Assembly (NCBI RefSeq): GCF_002245625.1 | Contig: NZ_NOIG01000001.1 | Location: 248,001-312,000, forward strand | From: Acidovorax kalamii | GTDB lineage: Bacteria; Pseudomonadota; Gammaproteobacteria; Burkholderiales; Burkholderiaceae_C | Direction: 5' to 3' | DNA: 64,000 bases | Shown here: positions 30,819 through 40,264 of the stretch, in pieces | Position numbering within the stretch: the first letter of the stretch is position 1 | Layout of the letters: every line of letters begins with the position of its first letter | Notes under the pieces: model-generated | What the model was told of the DNA's origin: nothing | The model's database searches: none | What the model saw: the letters and a program-made list of their open reading frames with translations, nothing else | Translations under genes and position numbers: made by a program

Positions 30819-30883
30819 CGCAGGCTTTCCCTTGCCACACCACTTCTAGACGCGGTGGGTGGTCTCACCCAAAAGGAGTCTGC

Positions 30884-31273
30884 ATGCGTCATTACGAAAT
30901 CATTTTGTTGATCCATCCGGATCAAAGCGAACAAGTTCCAGCCATGCTGGAGCGCTACAAGGGCATGATCACCGCTGGCGGTGGCAAGGTGCACCGCGTG
31001 GAAGACTGGGGTCGCCGTCAACTGGCATACCTGATCAACAAGCTGGCCAAGGCCCACTACCTGTGCGTGAACATCGAAGCCGACCAGGCTGTGATGGCTG
31101 AACTGGAGCACGCCTTCAAGTTCAACGACGCCGTGCTGCGCCACCTGACGGTTCAGAAGAAGAAGGCCGACACGGGCCCATCTTCCATGATGAAGACTGT
31201 TGAGCGCGAAGAAGCCCGCAAGGCCAGCCAAGCTGAGTATGCAGCTGCCGGCGGTGAGCGCGGCGAGCGCTGA
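30884..31273 (+). CDS. rpsF: 30S ribosomal protein bS6
   Basis: A 129-aa S6 protein. [18 protein letters not shown] and [13 protein letters not shown] are typical; S6 binds S18 on the platform of the small subunit. The C-terminal ~30 residues are a charged extension. Strong AAAAGGAG before the ATG. First gene of rpsF-priB-rpsR-rplI. Confidence 0.97.
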   Translation: MRHYEIILLIHPDQSEQVPAMLERYKGMITAGGGKVHRVEDWGRRQLAYLINKLAKAHYLCVNIEADQAVMAELEHAFKFNDAVLRHLTVQKKKADTGPSSMMKTVEREEARKASQAEYAAAGGERGER

Positions 31274-31288
31274 TCCATCCTTTTTGGA

Positions 31289-31579
31289 GTGGAGAACCGC
31301 GTAGTCTTGACCGCCTGTATCGCAGAGGCTGAACCCCTGCGCTACACGCCCGCCGGATTGCCTGCCATCACCCTGCGGCTCGAACATGAGTCGCAGCAAA
31401 CCGAGGCAGAACATCCCCGCGCAGTCAGGGCCGCCATCAAAGCCATGGCTTTCGGAGCAATGGCTGAGCGTCTGGCAAGGCAGAACATCGGAAGTCACTG
31501 GACTTTCCACGGATTTCTGGCCAACCCGCGCAATGGCAAGACCGCAGTGCTGCACATCCAGGATATTCAACAAAATTAA
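31289..31579 (+). CDS. priB: Primosomal replication protein N
   Basis: A 96-aa OB-fold single-strand-binding protein of the PriA-PriB-DnaT replication-restart pathway. [21 protein letters not shown] and IPA-like [12 protein letters not shown] match the family, and the location between rpsF and rpsR is diagnostic. It uses a GTG start at 31289, with TTTGGAG 4-5 nt upstream. DnaB, which it helps reload, is encoded 1 kb downstream. Confidence 0.93.
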   Translation: MENRVVLTACIAEAEPLRYTPAGLPAITLRLEHESQQTEAEHPRAVRAAIKAMAFGAMAERLARQNIGSHWTFHGFLANPRNGKTAVLHIQDIQQN

Positions 31580-31596
31580 TTTTCAAGGGGTCCGCA

Positions 31597-31878
31597 ATGG
31601 CCACGTTCAAGAAGTTCAACAAAGACAAGCGCCCAAAGCGCAACACCCAGTCCCTGCTGTTCAAGCGCAAGCGCTTCTGCCGCTTCACGGTGACGGGCGT
31701 TGAAGAAATCGACTACAAGGATGTCGATACGCTGCGCGATTTCATCGCCGAAAACGGCAAGATCATCCCCGCACGCCTGACCGGCACGCGCGCCATCTTC
31801 CAGCGTCAGCTGAACACCGCCATCAAGCGCGCCCGCTTCCTGGCCCTGGTGCCTTACAGCGACCAGCACAAGATCTAA
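31597..31878 (+). CDS. rpsR: 30S ribosomal protein bS18
   Basis: A 93-aa S18 protein, basic throughout; [19 protein letters not shown] and [16 protein letters not shown] [14 protein letters not shown] are family signatures. It partners S6 on the platform. AAGGGG lies upstream of the ATG. 12 nt separate it from rplI. Confidence 0.97.
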   Translation: MATFKKFNKDKRPKRNTQSLLFKRKRFCRFTVTGVEEIDYKDVDTLRDFIAENGKIIPARLTGTRAIFQRQLNTAIKRARFLALVPYSDQHKI

Positions 31879-31890
31879 GGAGCACAACCC

Positions 31891-32343
31891 ATGCAAATCA
31901 TCCTGCTCGACAAGGTTGTGAACCTCGGCAACCTCGGTGAAATCGTCAAGGTCAAGGACGGCTACGCCCGCAACTTCCTGATCCCTTCGGGCCGTGCACG
32001 CCGTGCCACCGAAGCTGCCAAGGCAGAGTTCGAAGCCAAGCGCGCCGAACTCGAAAAGGCTGCTGCCGCCAAGCTGGCAGAAGCCCAAGCCCAAGGCGAA
32101 AAGCTGGCTGGCACCACCGTCAAGCTGACGCAAAAGGCGGGCGTGGACGGCCGTCTGTTCGGTTCTGTGACCAACCATGACATCGCCGAAGAGCTGAACA
32201 AGCAAGGCTACAAGGTTGCCAAGTCGCAGATCCGCCTGCCCAACGGCCCTATCAAGGTTGTGAGCGACAGCGCCGTGAGCGTGGCTCTGCACACCGACGT
32301 GGTGGTGGAAGTCAACGTGTCGGTCTACGGCGAAACCGCCTGA
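31891..32343 (+). CDS. rplI: 50S ribosomal protein bL9
   Basis: A 150-aa L9 protein. N-terminal domain [17 protein letters not shown] with [13 protein letters not shown], then a long connecting helix rich in Ala/Glu/Lys, then the C-terminal globular domain. Shine-Dalgarno AAGGAG before the ATG. A terminator follows at 32379. Confidence 0.97.
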   Translation: MQIILLDKVVNLGNLGEIVKVKDGYARNFLIPSGRARRATEAAKAEFEAKRAELEKAAAAKLAEAQAQGEKLAGTTVKLTQKAGVDGRLFGSVTNHDIAEELNKQGYKVAKSQIRLPNGPIKVVSDSAVSVALHTDVVVEVNVSVYGETA

Positions 32344-32378
32344 TCGCCAGCGCGTAGATAATCTCTGCGCGACTCGCC

Positions 32379-32412
32379 GCGAAAGCCGCCTCCGGGCGGC
32401 TTTCGTGCTTTT
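32379..32412 (+). terminator. Intrinsic terminator of the rpsF-rplI operon
   Basis: CGAAAGCCGCC and GGCGGCTTTCG form an 11-bp stem with a TCCG loop, followed by TGCTTTT. Confidence 0.82.
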
Positions 32413-32537
32413 GACCCAGCCCATTTGTACAGGGTTGCCCACCGGTCATCCACAGATTGTCCCAAGGCTTATCCATTCCGGCTGCTGCCCCTGGGGCCAT
32501 GGGGTAACCGGTTTCTAGACCTGTCCCGGAGAAATCC

Positions 32538-33959
32538 ATGTCCGCTGTTTTCCCTCCGCTCGACGAACAGGGTTCGCTGCCATCTGCCAGCGAAGACCAG
32601 GAAATTGCCAAGCTGCGCACGCCGCCGCACTCTATCGAGGCCGAGTCCAGCGTGCTGGGCGGCCTGCTGCTGGACAACAACGCCTGGGACCGGGTGGGGG
32701 ACCTGCTCAAGGAGGGCGATTTCTACCGTTACGAACACCAGGCCATTTACGCGGCCATCGGCGCGCTGATCAATGCCAGCAAGCCAGCCGATGTGATCAC
32801 GGTGTTCGAGCAGCTCAAGAACCAGGGCAAGGCCCAGGAGATGGGCGGGCTCACCTACCTGAACAACCTGGCGCAGTACGTTCCCAGCGCCACCAACATC
32901 CGCCGCTACGCCGAGATCGTGCGCGAGCGTGCCATCCTGCGCAAACTGGTCACGGCCAGCGATGAAATCTCCACCAATGCCTTCAACCCGCAGGGCAAGA
33001 CGGTGGAGCGGATTCTGGACGAGGCTGAGGCCAAGATATTTGCCATCGGCGAAGAGGGCTCGCGCAACAAGCAGGGCTTCCAGTCGCTCGACAACCTGGT
33101 GATCGACCTGCTCGACAAGGTGCAGGAGATGGCCGACAACCCGGCCGATGTGACCGGTGTGCCCACCGGTTTTGCTGACCTGGACCGCATGACCTCCGGC
33201 CTGCAGGCGGGCGACATGATTGTGCTGGCCGCCCGCCCGTCCATGGGCAAGACCTCGTTTGCGGTGAACATCGCCGAACATGTGGCGCTCAACGAAGGCC
33301 TGCCGGTCGCGATCTTCTCCATGGAAATGGGCGCCGCCCAACTGGCGGTGCGTATCGTGGGCTCCATCGGCCGCGTGAACCAGGGCAACCTGCGCACCGG
33401 CAAACTCACCGACGATGAATGGCCGCGCCTGACCGAGGCCATCGAGCGGTTGCGCACCGTCTCGCTGCACATCGACGAAACACCGGGCCTGTCCCCGGGT
33501 GAGTTGCGTGCCAATGCGCGGCGGCTGGCGCGCCAGTGCGGCAAGCTGGGCCTGATCGTGGTGGACTACCTGCAGCTTATGAGTGGCTCTGGCGCCGGGA
33601 GCGCCGATAACCGTGCCACCGAACTGGGCGAGATCTCCCGGGGCCTGAAAATGCTGGCCAAGGAGCTGCAGTGCCCCGTGATCGCGTTGTCGCAGCTCAA
33701 CCGCTCGGTAGAACAGCGCACCGACAAGCGCCCCATGATGTCCGACCTGCGCGAATCGGGCGCCATCGAGCAGGACGCGGACATCATCATGTTCATCTAC
33801 CGTGATGACTACTACAACAAGGACAGCAAGGAGCCCAACGTGGCCGAGGTCATCATCGGCAAGCAGCGGAACGGCCCCACGGGCACCGTGAAGCTGTTCT
33901 TCCAGAAGAACCAGACACGCTTCGAAAACCTGGCCATGGGCGGTGGAGATGACTACTGA
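32538..33959 (+). CDS. dnaB: Replicative DNA helicase
   Basis: A 473-aa hexameric helicase. N-terminal domain with PPHSIEAESSVLGGLLLDN; RecA-fold ATPase domain with Walker A ARPSMGKTS at ~232-240, Walker B LIVVDYLQLM, and the conserved QLNRSVE and ESGAIEQDAD. It unwinds the lagging strand template ahead of the fork. The 194-nt gap after rplI contains a terminator; no clear promoter was identified there. Confidence 0.97.
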   Translation: MSAVFPPLDEQGSLPSASEDQEIAKLRTPPHSIEAESSVLGGLLLDNNAWDRVGDLLKEGDFYRYEHQAIYAAIGALINASKPADVITVFEQLKNQGKAQEMGGLTYLNNLAQYVPSATNIRRYAEIVRERAILRKLVTASDEISTNAFNPQGKTVERILDEAEAKIFAIGEEGSRNKQGFQSLDNLVIDLLDKVQEMADNPADVTGVPTGFADLDRMTSGLQAGDMIVLAARPSMGKTSFAVNIAEHVALNEGLPVAIFSMEMGAAQLAVRIVGSIGRVNQGNLRTGKLTDDEWPRLTEAIERLRTVSLHIDETPGLSPGELRANARRLARQCGKLGLIVVDYLQLMSGSGAGSADNRATELGEISRGLKMLAKELQCPVIALSQLNRSVEQRTDKRPMMSDLRESGAIEQDADIIMFIYRDDYYNKDSKEPNVAEVIIGKQRNGPTGTVKLFFQKNQTRFENLAMGGGDDY

Positions 33960-33987
33960 CGTGCGGTGTTGACGCTCCAGTGAACAA

Positions 33988-34020
33988 GGCTCCTGCCATC
34001 GGCAGGGGCCTTTGCCTTTT
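33988..34020 (+). terminator. Intrinsic terminator of dnaB
   Basis: GGCTCCTGCC and GGCAGGGGCC form a 10-bp stem (one T-G pair) with ATC loop, followed by TTTGCCTTTT. It ends 10 nt from the convergent phoH-like stop. Confidence 0.72.
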
Positions 34021-34030
34021 CAGTGCGAGA

Positions 34031-35791
34031 TCAGAGCACTTCGCTCGCAAAGTCCGCCAGGCGCGAGCGCTCACCACGCGCCAGTGTGATGTGCCCGCTG
34101 TGTGGCCATCCCTTGAAGCGGTCCACCGCATACGTCAGGCCCGAGGAGCCTTCGGTCAGGTACGGCGTGTCGATCTGTGCGAGGTTGCCCATGCAGATGA
34201 TCTTGGTACCCGGGCCCGCGCGGGTGATGAGTGTCTTCATCTGTTTGGGCGTCAGGTTCTGTGCCTCGTCGATGATCACGTACTTGTTCAGGAAAGTGCG
34301 CCCGCGCATGAAGTTCATGCTCTTGATCTTGATGCGGCTGCGGATCAGCTCGTTGGTGGCGGCGCGGCCCCATTCGCCCGCATTGCCGCCGTCGCCTTTG
34401 GCCAAGAATTCGAGGTTGTCGTCCAGCGCGCCCATCCAGGGGCCCATCTTCTCTTCTTCGGTGCCGGGCAGGAAGCCGATGTCCTCGCCCACGCTCACGG
34501 TGGCGCGGGTCATGATGATCTCGGTGTAACGGCGATCGTCCAGTACCTGGGTCAGGCCTGCGGCCAGGGCCAGCAAGGTCTTGCCGGTGCCCGCCGTGCC
34601 GGTCAGGGTCACGAAGTCGATCTCTGGGTCCATGAGCAGGTTCATGGCGTAGTTCTGCTCGCGGTTGCGCGTGGTCACGCCCCACACGGCGTTCTTGGCC
34701 GAGCCATAGTCCTTGAGCGTCTGCAGCACCGCTGTTTTCTCGCGGATTTCGCTCACGCGCGCAAACAGGCTGGGCTCGCCGGGGGCCTCAAAGTACACAA
34801 ACTGGTTGATCATCAGCTGCGGCACGATGGGCCCGCCGATGCGGTAGTAGGTGTGGGCGCCGCTCTGCCAGCTCTCCACGTTCTTGCCGCTCTTGGCCCA
34901 GAAGTCAGGGGGCAGGGCGAGCACGCCAGCGTAGAGCAGGTCGCCGTCTTCCAGCGTCTTGTCGTTCTGGTAGTCCTCGGCGTTCAGGCCCAGGGCACGC
35001 GCCTTGACGCGCATGTTGATGTCCTTGGACACCAGCACCACCTCGCGCGGGGCATGCAGCTTGCGCAGGGCTTCCACCACGCCCAGGATCTGGTTGTCGG
35101 CCTTGCCGGGGGGCAGGCTGGTGGGCAGGCTGTAATCCAGTGGCACCGTCTGGAAGAACAGGTGGCCACCCGCAGCACGCTGGCCTGTGGAGTCGAGCTT
35201 GAGGCCCTTGGCCATGTCGGCGCCCTGGGCAGCAGCCAGCGCATCCAGGGTGCGGCTGGCTTGGCGGCCATTGCGGGCCACTTCGGTCATGCCCTTCTTG
35301 TGGCCGTCCAGTTCTTCCAGCACGATCATTGGCAGGAAGATGTCGTGCTCTTCAAAGCGGAACAGGCTGGTGGGGTCATGCAGGAGCACATTGGTGTCTA
35401 GCACGAAGAGCTTGGTCGGGCCCTGTGGTGCGGCCTTTTTGCCCCGGGGCGCAGCGGTAGGGGCTGCAGCGCTGGGGCTTGCTGCCACGCTGGTCGTGCG
35501 TGCCTTGCGGGTGCCGGTAGCGCGGGCGACGGGGGTGGCCGGGGTGCCCGTGGGCTCGGGGGCGCGGACCTGGGTTTCGACCTGGATCAGCGGGGCTGCG
35601 ACCAAGGCTGCAGGCGCCGCAGGTGCAACGCTGGCTGTTTTGCGTCCTGCGCGGGTGGCCGAAGCTGCGCGCACGGGTGCGGCAACGGGCTCGTTGGCCG
35701 AGGTTTGTGACACCCGTGGACGGGCCGTGACTTCAAAGGCTTCTGGCGCGAGGAGTGCAGCGCGCCGGCTGGGGGCGGGGGGCAGGGGCAT
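34031..35791 (-). CDS. PhoH-family protein with N-terminal PIN domain
   Basis: A 586-aa protein. Residues ~1-125 are an Ala/Pro/Arg-rich low-complexity extension. A PIN nuclease domain follows (KLFVLDTNVLLHDP, LEELDGHKKG, LVSKDINMRVKA with acidic metal ligands), then a PhoH ATPase with Walker A GTAGTGKT and Walker B VIIDEAQNLTPKQMK. PIN-PhoH proteins (PhoH2 type) behave as RNA helicase/RNases in actinobacteria; the role here is untested. A terminator-like hairpin lies upstream, between this gene and the peroxiredoxin gene. Confidence 0.88.
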   Translation of the reverse strand: MPLPPAPSRRAALLAPEAFEVTARPRVSQTSANEPVAAPVRAASATRAGRKTASVAPAAPAALVAAPLIQVETQVRAPEPTGTPATPVARATGTRKARTTSVAASPSAAAPTAAPRGKKAAPQGPTKLFVLDTNVLLHDPTSLFRFEEHDIFLPMIVLEELDGHKKGMTEVARNGRQASRTLDALAAAQGADMAKGLKLDSTGQRAAGGHLFFQTVPLDYSLPTSLPPGKADNQILGVVEALRKLHAPREVVLVSKDINMRVKARALGLNAEDYQNDKTLEDGDLLYAGVLALPPDFWAKSGKNVESWQSGAHTYYRIGGPIVPQLMINQFVYFEAPGEPSLFARVSEIREKTAVLQTLKDYGSAKNAVWGVTTRNREQNYAMNLLMDPEIDFVTLTGTAGTGKTLLALAAGLTQVLDDRRYTEIIMTRATVSVGEDIGFLPGTEEEKMGPWMGALDDNLEFLAKGDGGNAGEWGRAATNELIRSRIKIKSMNFMRGRTFLNKYVIIDEAQNLTPKQMKTLITRAGPGTKIICMGNLAQIDTPYLTEGSSGLTYAVDRFKGWPHSGHITLARGERSRLADFASEVL

Positions 35792-35838
35792 GGTGGCAGG
35801 GCCTCGGTCGGTAAATGAAGAAAGACGGGTCAGAAAGC

Positions 35839-35871
35839 AAAAAGCCGCCTGGAGGCCGAGGCGGCTTTTTG
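35839..35871 (-). terminator. Bidirectional terminator between the peroxiredoxin and phoH-like genes
   Basis: AAAAAGCCGCCT and AGGCGGCTTTTT form a near-perfect stem with a GGAGGCCG loop and T-runs in both directions. It lies 135 nt after the peroxiredoxin stop. Confidence 0.75.
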
Positions 35872-36005
35872 GGGAGGGGCAAACGTCGCGATAACCAGGG
35901 GCATAAATCCATTATGCCCACTCTGGGTGTCTTGCCGAGGCAAAACCGATGGGGTGTCGCGCCGATGCTCCAGGGGCGTGATCCAGGTGCGCAGGTGGCA
36001 GAGGA

Positions 36006-36491
36006 TCAGGCGGCCTTTTTCAGGGCCTTGATGGATTTGACGGTCTTGAGGACTTCGTCCACATGGCCGGGCACCTTGAGGCCGCGCCATTCCTGAACCA
36101 GCAGACCGTCAGGACCGATCAGGAAGGTGCTGCGCTCGATGCCCTTGACCTTCTTGCCGTACATGATCTTGTTCTTGACCACGCCGAACATGTGGCACAT
36201 CTTCTCTTCGGTGTCGGCGATCAGCTCGAACGGCAGTTCCAGCTTTTCCTTGAAGTCGTCGTGCGACTTCATGTTGTCGCGCGACACGCCGAACACGGCA
36301 GCGCCCGCCTTCACGAAATCCTTGTACTTGTCGCGAAACTGCATGGCCTCCGTGGTGCAGCCAGGCGTGTTGTCCTTGGGATAGAAGTACAGAACCAGAA
36401 TCTGGCCAAGGTGGGAGGTGTTGGAAACCTTGATTCCACCGGTCGCGTTGGCTTCAAATTCAGGGAGGGGTTTGTTGACAACGATCGCCAT
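36006..36491 (-). CDS. bcp: Thiol peroxidase, BCP/PrxQ family peroxiredoxin
   Basis: A 161-aa peroxiredoxin reducing hydroperoxides. The peroxidatic Cys45 is in YPKDNTPGCTTEA. The residue five positions on, where E. coli BCP has its resolving Cys, is Met, so that Cys is absent; the only other Cys is Cys99 (EEKMCHMFG), which makes this an atypical or 1-Cys form. FLIGPDGLLVQEWR is family-like. Cytoplasmic. A sigma-70-like promoter lies at 36583-36611, ~90 nt upstream. Confidence 0.9.
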   Translation of the reverse strand: MAIVVNKPLPEFEANATGGIKVSNTSHLGQILVLYFYPKDNTPGCTTEAMQFRDKYKDFVKAGAAVFGVSRDNMKSHDDFKEKLELPFELIADTEEKMCHMFGVVKNKIMYGKKVKGIERSTFLIGPDGLLVQEWRGLKVPGHVDEVLKTVKSIKALKKAA

Positions 36492-36582
36492 ATCACTTCA
36501 ATCTCTCAGGATGTAGTCGTTGGTAAGCCGGGGGAGTGGGGTGTGTTATTGCTCTTGGTGGTGCCCCCGACCGCAACCGGTG

Positions 36583-36611
36583 ATTTTACCCCGAAATCGA
36601 TTGCCAGCCAA
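36583..36611 (-). promoter_or_regulatory. Sigma-70-like promoter of bcp
   Basis: Minus strand: TTGGCT, 17 nt, TAAAAT. The spacing is ideal and the position fits the bcp start at 36491. Confidence 0.5.
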
Positions 36612-36706
36612 ATGTAAGACTGTGTGTCTTGCCTCGTGTGGCGGGCACTTTGGCAAGGGTTTGCATAGGTGCGCCCCGCCTGTTGCAAGGGGCTGCAGGC
36701 AGGCTT

Positions 36707-37078
36707 TCAGGTTTCCAGAATCAGCGCTGCCACCACATTCCGGCCTTCTCCGGCCAGGATGTTGTAGGTGCGGCAGGCTGCGGCCGTGTCCATGGTCTCC
36801 AGCCCCAGCCGCCGCGCCATCAGCGGGGCCAGCCAGGCGGGGGGCGGAAAACGGTTGCGGGTTCCGCTGCCGAGGATCACCAACTCGGCCTCCAGGGTGG
36901 CCAGTTGCACGAAGTGGTCCGGGGTCAGGTCCTCGAAGCGCGTGCAGGGCCAAGCCTGGCGCAACCCGCCGGAGCCGAGGATGACGCTGTGGGTGATCTT
37001 CTCTGCGTCCACGCCGATCCAGCCGGGGCCGTAGCCGCTGATGGTCTGTGCGTTCGAGCGGTCAGGCTGAAATTTCAT
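36707..37078 (-). CDS. Mth938-like domain protein
   Basis: A 123-aa small protein of the Mth938/NDUFAF3 fold. KFQPDRSNAQTISGYGPGWIGV at the start (in parts) and LVILGSGTRNRFPP in the middle fit the family, which also includes mitochondrial complex I assembly factors. Bacterial function is unknown. ATG 37078 chosen (MKFQPDR); earlier in-frame codons only add low-complexity sequence. Divergent from alaA. Confidence 0.78.
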   Translation of the reverse strand: MKFQPDRSNAQTISGYGPGWIGVDAEKITHSVILGSGGLRQAWPCTRFEDLTPDHFVQLATLEAELVILGSGTRNRFPPPAWLAPLMARRLGLETMDTAAACRTYNILAGEGRNVVAALILET

Positions 37079-37162
37079 GGAGGTCGGAGTGGCAGGCAGG
37101 GCGGTTGGCAGGGCGTGGCCAGAGGCGCTTGCGCCAGGGGAGGGCGCCGGTTCTGTGGTCAA

Positions 37163-37168
37163 ATTATA
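37163..37168 (-). promoter_or_regulatory. -10-like TATAAT upstream of the Mth938-like gene
   Basis: Perfect TATAAT on the minus strand, 85 nt before the start; the -35 position (CAACGG) is poor. Confidence 0.3.
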
Positions 37169-37230
37169 GGTTTCGCCAAAGTACCCGTTGCTTTGGCCGC
37201 CCCCTGACCCCACCGCACCACCGTCAGCGC

Positions 37231-38475
37231 ATGAAAACCGTCCAAAAATCCGCCAAGCTTGCCAACGTCTGCTACGACATCCGGGGGCCGATCATGGACG
37301 CGGCCAAGAAGATGGAGGAAGACGGGCACAAGATCATCAAGCTCAACATTGGCAACCTGGCCGTGTTCGGCTTCGATGCGCCCGAGGAAATCCAGCTCGA
37401 CATGATCCGCAACCTGCCCAACTCGGCAGGCTACTCGGACAGCAAGGGCATTTTTGCCGCGCGCAAGGCCGTGATGCACGAGACCCAGAAGCAGGGCATC
37501 AAGGGCGTGGCGCTGGACGATATCTACCTGGGCAATGGCGCCAGCGAACTCATCGTGATGGCCACGAACGCGCTGCTGGACACGGGCGACGAGCTGCTGC
37601 TGCCCTCGCCCGATTACCCGTTGTGGACGGCGGCGGCCAGCCTGTCGGGCGGCACGCCTGTGCACTACCTGTGCGACGAGGCCAATGGCTGGATGCCCGA
37701 CCTGGATGACATCCGGGCCAAGATCACGCCCCGTACCAAGGGCATCGTGGTCATCAACCCCAACAACCCCACGGGCGCGCTGTACTCGGACGCGCTGCTC
37801 AAGGGCATCGTAGCCATTGCGCGCGAGCACGGCCTGGTGATCTTCGCCGACGAGGTGTACGACAAGGTGCTGTACGACGGCGCCAAGCACACGGCGATTG
37901 GCTCGCTGAGCGAGGATGTGCTCACACTCACCTTCAACTCGCTGTCCAAAAGTTATCGCTCCTGCGGCTACCGCGCGGGCTGGCTGGTGGTGTCGGGCGA
38001 CAAGAAGCCCGCCAAGGACTACATCGAGGGCTTGAACATGCTCTCGAACATGCGCCTTTGCGCCAACGTGCCCGGCCAGTGGGCCGTGCAGACCGCGCTG
38101 GGCGGCTACCAGAGCATCAACGAGCTGGTGGGCGAGGGCGGCCGCCTGCGCAAGCAGCGCGACTTGGCCTATGAGCTGATCACCGCCATTCCGGGCGTGA
38201 GCTGCGTGAAGCCGCAGGCGGCGCTCTACATGTTTCCGCGCCTCGACCCGGCCGTGTACCCCATCGAGGACGACCAGCAGTTCTTCCTGGAACTGCTGCA
38301 GGAGACCAAGGTGATGCTGGTGCAGGGCACGGGCTTCAACTGGGCCGCACCCGACCACTTCCGTATCGTGTTCCTGCCCCACGAAGACGACCTGCGCGAC
38401 GCCATTGGCCGCGTGGCGCGTTTCCTGGAGCAGTACCGCAAGCGCTGCGGCACCGATCTGCGGCGCGTCGGCTAA
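37231..38475 (+). CDS. alaA: Alanine aminotransferase-type PLP enzyme
   Basis: A 414-aa class I aminotransferase very similar in motif order to E. coli AlaA (YfbQ): LNIGNLAVFGFDAPEEI, YSDSKGIFAARKA, LPSPDYPLWTAA, VINPNNPTGALYS, and the PLP Lys in FNSLSKSYRSCGYRAGW. It should interconvert pyruvate/glutamate and alanine/2-oxoglutarate. ATG 37231. It is followed by hom and thrC, an arrangement common in Betaproteobacteria that links alanine and threonine synthesis genes. Confidence 0.88.
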   Translation: MKTVQKSAKLANVCYDIRGPIMDAAKKMEEDGHKIIKLNIGNLAVFGFDAPEEIQLDMIRNLPNSAGYSDSKGIFAARKAVMHETQKQGIKGVALDDIYLGNGASELIVMATNALLDTGDELLLPSPDYPLWTAAASLSGGTPVHYLCDEANGWMPDLDDIRAKITPRTKGIVVINPNNPTGALYSDALLKGIVAIAREHGLVIFADEVYDKVLYDGAKHTAIGSLSEDVLTLTFNSLSKSYRSCGYRAGWLVVSGDKKPAKDYIEGLNMLSNMRLCANVPGQWAVQTALGGYQSINELVGEGGRLRKQRDLAYELITAIPGVSCVKPQAALYMFPRLDPAVYPIEDDQQFFLELLQETKVMLVQGTGFNWAAPDHFRIVFLPHEDDLRDAIGRVARFLEQYRKRCGTDLRRVG

Positions 38476-38480
38476 TACTC

Positions 38481-38533
38481 ATTTTTTGATAGCTGCTAGC
38501 GCTTGCTGGACAGGCGCAAACACCATTTTTGAC
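38481..38533 (+). repeat. Dispersed TTTTGATAGCT repeat, copy 4
   Basis: ATTTTTTGATAGCTGCTAGCG at the start (cut at 20), GGCGC in the centre, and CCATTTTTGAC at the end. It fills the alaA-hom gap and ends 13 nt before the hom ATG. It appears the least degenerate copy. Confidence 0.65.
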
Positions 38534-38546
38534 TGGTAAATCTTCC

Positions 38547-39881
38547 ATGAAACCCATCCAAGTAGGCCTCCTGGGCATCGGCACCGTCGGCAGCGGCGTG
38601 TTCAACGTGCTCGCACGCAACCAGGACGAAATCAGCCGCCGCGCGGGCCGTGGCATCGAGATCACCATGGTGGCCGACCTGGACGTGGAGCGCGCCAAAG
38701 CCGTGGTGGGGGATGGCATCCAGGTCGTCAACGACGCCCGCGCCATCATTGCCAACCCTGACATCGACATCGTCATCGAGCTGATCGGCGGCTACGGCAT
38801 TGCACGCGCGCTGGTGCTCGAAGCCATTGCGGCGGGCAAGCATGTCGTCACCGCCAACAAGGCGCTGCTGGCCGTGCACGGCACCGAGATCTTCGCGGCC
38901 GCATCGGCCAAGGGTGTGATGGTGGCCTTCGAAGCCGCCGTGGCCGGTGGCATCCCCATCATCAAGGCACTGCGGGAGGGCCTCACCGCCAACCGCATCC
39001 AGTGGCTTGCCGGCATCATCAACGGCACCACCAACTTCATCCTGTCCGAGATGCGCAGCAAGGGCCTGGACTTCGATGTGGTGCTGAAGGAAGCGCAGCG
39101 CCTGGGCTACGCCGAAGCCGACCCCACCTTCGACATCGAAGGCGTGGACGCCGCCCACAAGGTCACGCTGATGAGCGCCATCGCCTTCGGCATCCCGGTG
39201 CAGTTCGACAAGGCCTATGTCGAGGGCATCACCAAGCTGGGTGCGGCCGACATCAAGTACGCCGAGCAACTGGGCTACCGCATCAAGCTGCTGGGCATCA
39301 CCAAGCGCGCGGACAAGGGCATCGAGCTGCGCGTGCACCCGAGCCTGGTGCCCTCCAAGCGGCTGATCGCCAACGTCGAGGGCGCCATGAACGCCGTGGT
39401 GGTGCAGGGCGATGCCGTGGGCACCACGCTGTACTACGGCAAGGGCGCGGGCAGCGAGCCTACCGCCAGCGCCGTGATCGCCGACCTGGTGGACATCGCC
39501 CGCCTGCACACCGCCGATCCTGAGCACCGCGTGCCCCACCTCGCCTTCCAGGCCAACACGCTCGCCGACGCCATGGGCACGCTGCCTGTGCTGCCCATGA
39601 GCGAAGTGGTCACCAGCTACTACCTGCGCTTGCGCGTCGCTGACCAGGCGGGCGTGCTCGCCAAGGTCACGGGCCTGCTGGCCGAGGCGGGTGTGAGCAT
39701 CGACGCGGTGCTGCAGCGCGAGGCCGACGAAGTGGGCGGCGAAGGATCGACGCAAACGGACCTGATCATCCTGACCCACGACACCCGCGAAGGCACCATG
39801 GACGCCGTGATCGCCCAGATGCAGGCCCTGCCCACGGTGCTGGCCCCCATCACGCGCATCCGCAAGGAAGAGCTGAACTGA
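38547..39881 (+). CDS. hom: Homoserine dehydrogenase
   Basis: A 444-aa NAD(P)-dependent enzyme reducing aspartate semialdehyde to homoserine. Nucleotide motif VGLLGIGTVGSGV, central EAAVAGGIPIIKALREGL with AGIINGTTNFILS, and a C-terminal ACT domain (RVADQAGVLAKVTGLLAEAG) that usually binds threonine as feedback inhibitor. ATG 38547 (MKPIQV) fits the family; a TTG six codons upstream does not. Neighbours alaA and thrC are on the same strand. Confidence 0.96.
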   Translation: MKPIQVGLLGIGTVGSGVFNVLARNQDEISRRAGRGIEITMVADLDVERAKAVVGDGIQVVNDARAIIANPDIDIVIELIGGYGIARALVLEAIAAGKHVVTANKALLAVHGTEIFAAASAKGVMVAFEAAVAGGIPIIKALREGLTANRIQWLAGIINGTTNFILSEMRSKGLDFDVVLKEAQRLGYAEADPTFDIEGVDAAHKVTLMSAIAFGIPVQFDKAYVEGITKLGAADIKYAEQLGYRIKLLGITKRADKGIELRVHPSLVPSKRLIANVEGAMNAVVVQGDAVGTTLYYGKGAGSEPTASAVIADLVDIARLHTADPEHRVPHLAFQANTLADAMGTLPVLPMSEVVTSYYLRLRVADQAGVLAKVTGLLAEAGVSIDAVLQREADEVGGEGSTQTDLIILTHDTREGTMDAVIAQMQALPTVLAPITRIRKEELN

Positions 39882-39926
39882 CCCTGCGCTACACAGGGCC
39901 CCAACGCGCCATGATGCCGCCCCGCC

Positions 39927-40241
39927 ATGCCCACCCTGGTTGCCGCCCTCACGTTGTCGGCGCTGTTCAAGATGGCGCATGTCGATCTGCCGCGCTGGCA
40001 CCTGGCGTTCTGGTTCGGCCTGCTGGTCATGCTGGCCCTGTTCGGGTCCATGCCACGCGGGCAGGCCATCCTCAATGGCGTGGGCAGTTTTCTGGCAGCC
40101 TGGCTGTACTTTGTGCTGCTGGAGCGCACGGACAATTACGAGGACAAGCCACTGCACTGGCTGATCCTGATCGGCGGCTTCCTGCTGCTGATCGCCTCAC
40201 GTTTTTACCTTGATATCCGCGTGTACGGCATCAGTCTTTGA
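39927..40241 (+). CDS. Small hydrophobic membrane protein, unknown function
   Basis: A 104-aa protein with about three hydrophobic helices: LVAALTLSALF region, WHLAFWFGLLVMLALFG, and LHWLILIGGFLLLIASRFYL (in parts). I do not recognise a family. It lies 45 nt after hom and 23 nt before the thrC start, so it is probably co-transcribed in the hom-thrC operon. The reading frame is preferred over the two overlapping frames because its hydrophobic segments and length fit a real membrane protein. Confidence 0.6.
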   Translation: MPTLVAALTLSALFKMAHVDLPRWHLAFWFGLLVMLALFGSMPRGQAILNGVGSFLAAWLYFVLLERTDNYEDKPLHWLILIGGFLLLIASRFYLDIRVYGISL

Positions 40242-40264
40242 GCGACACCGACGGGAACCCCCTC

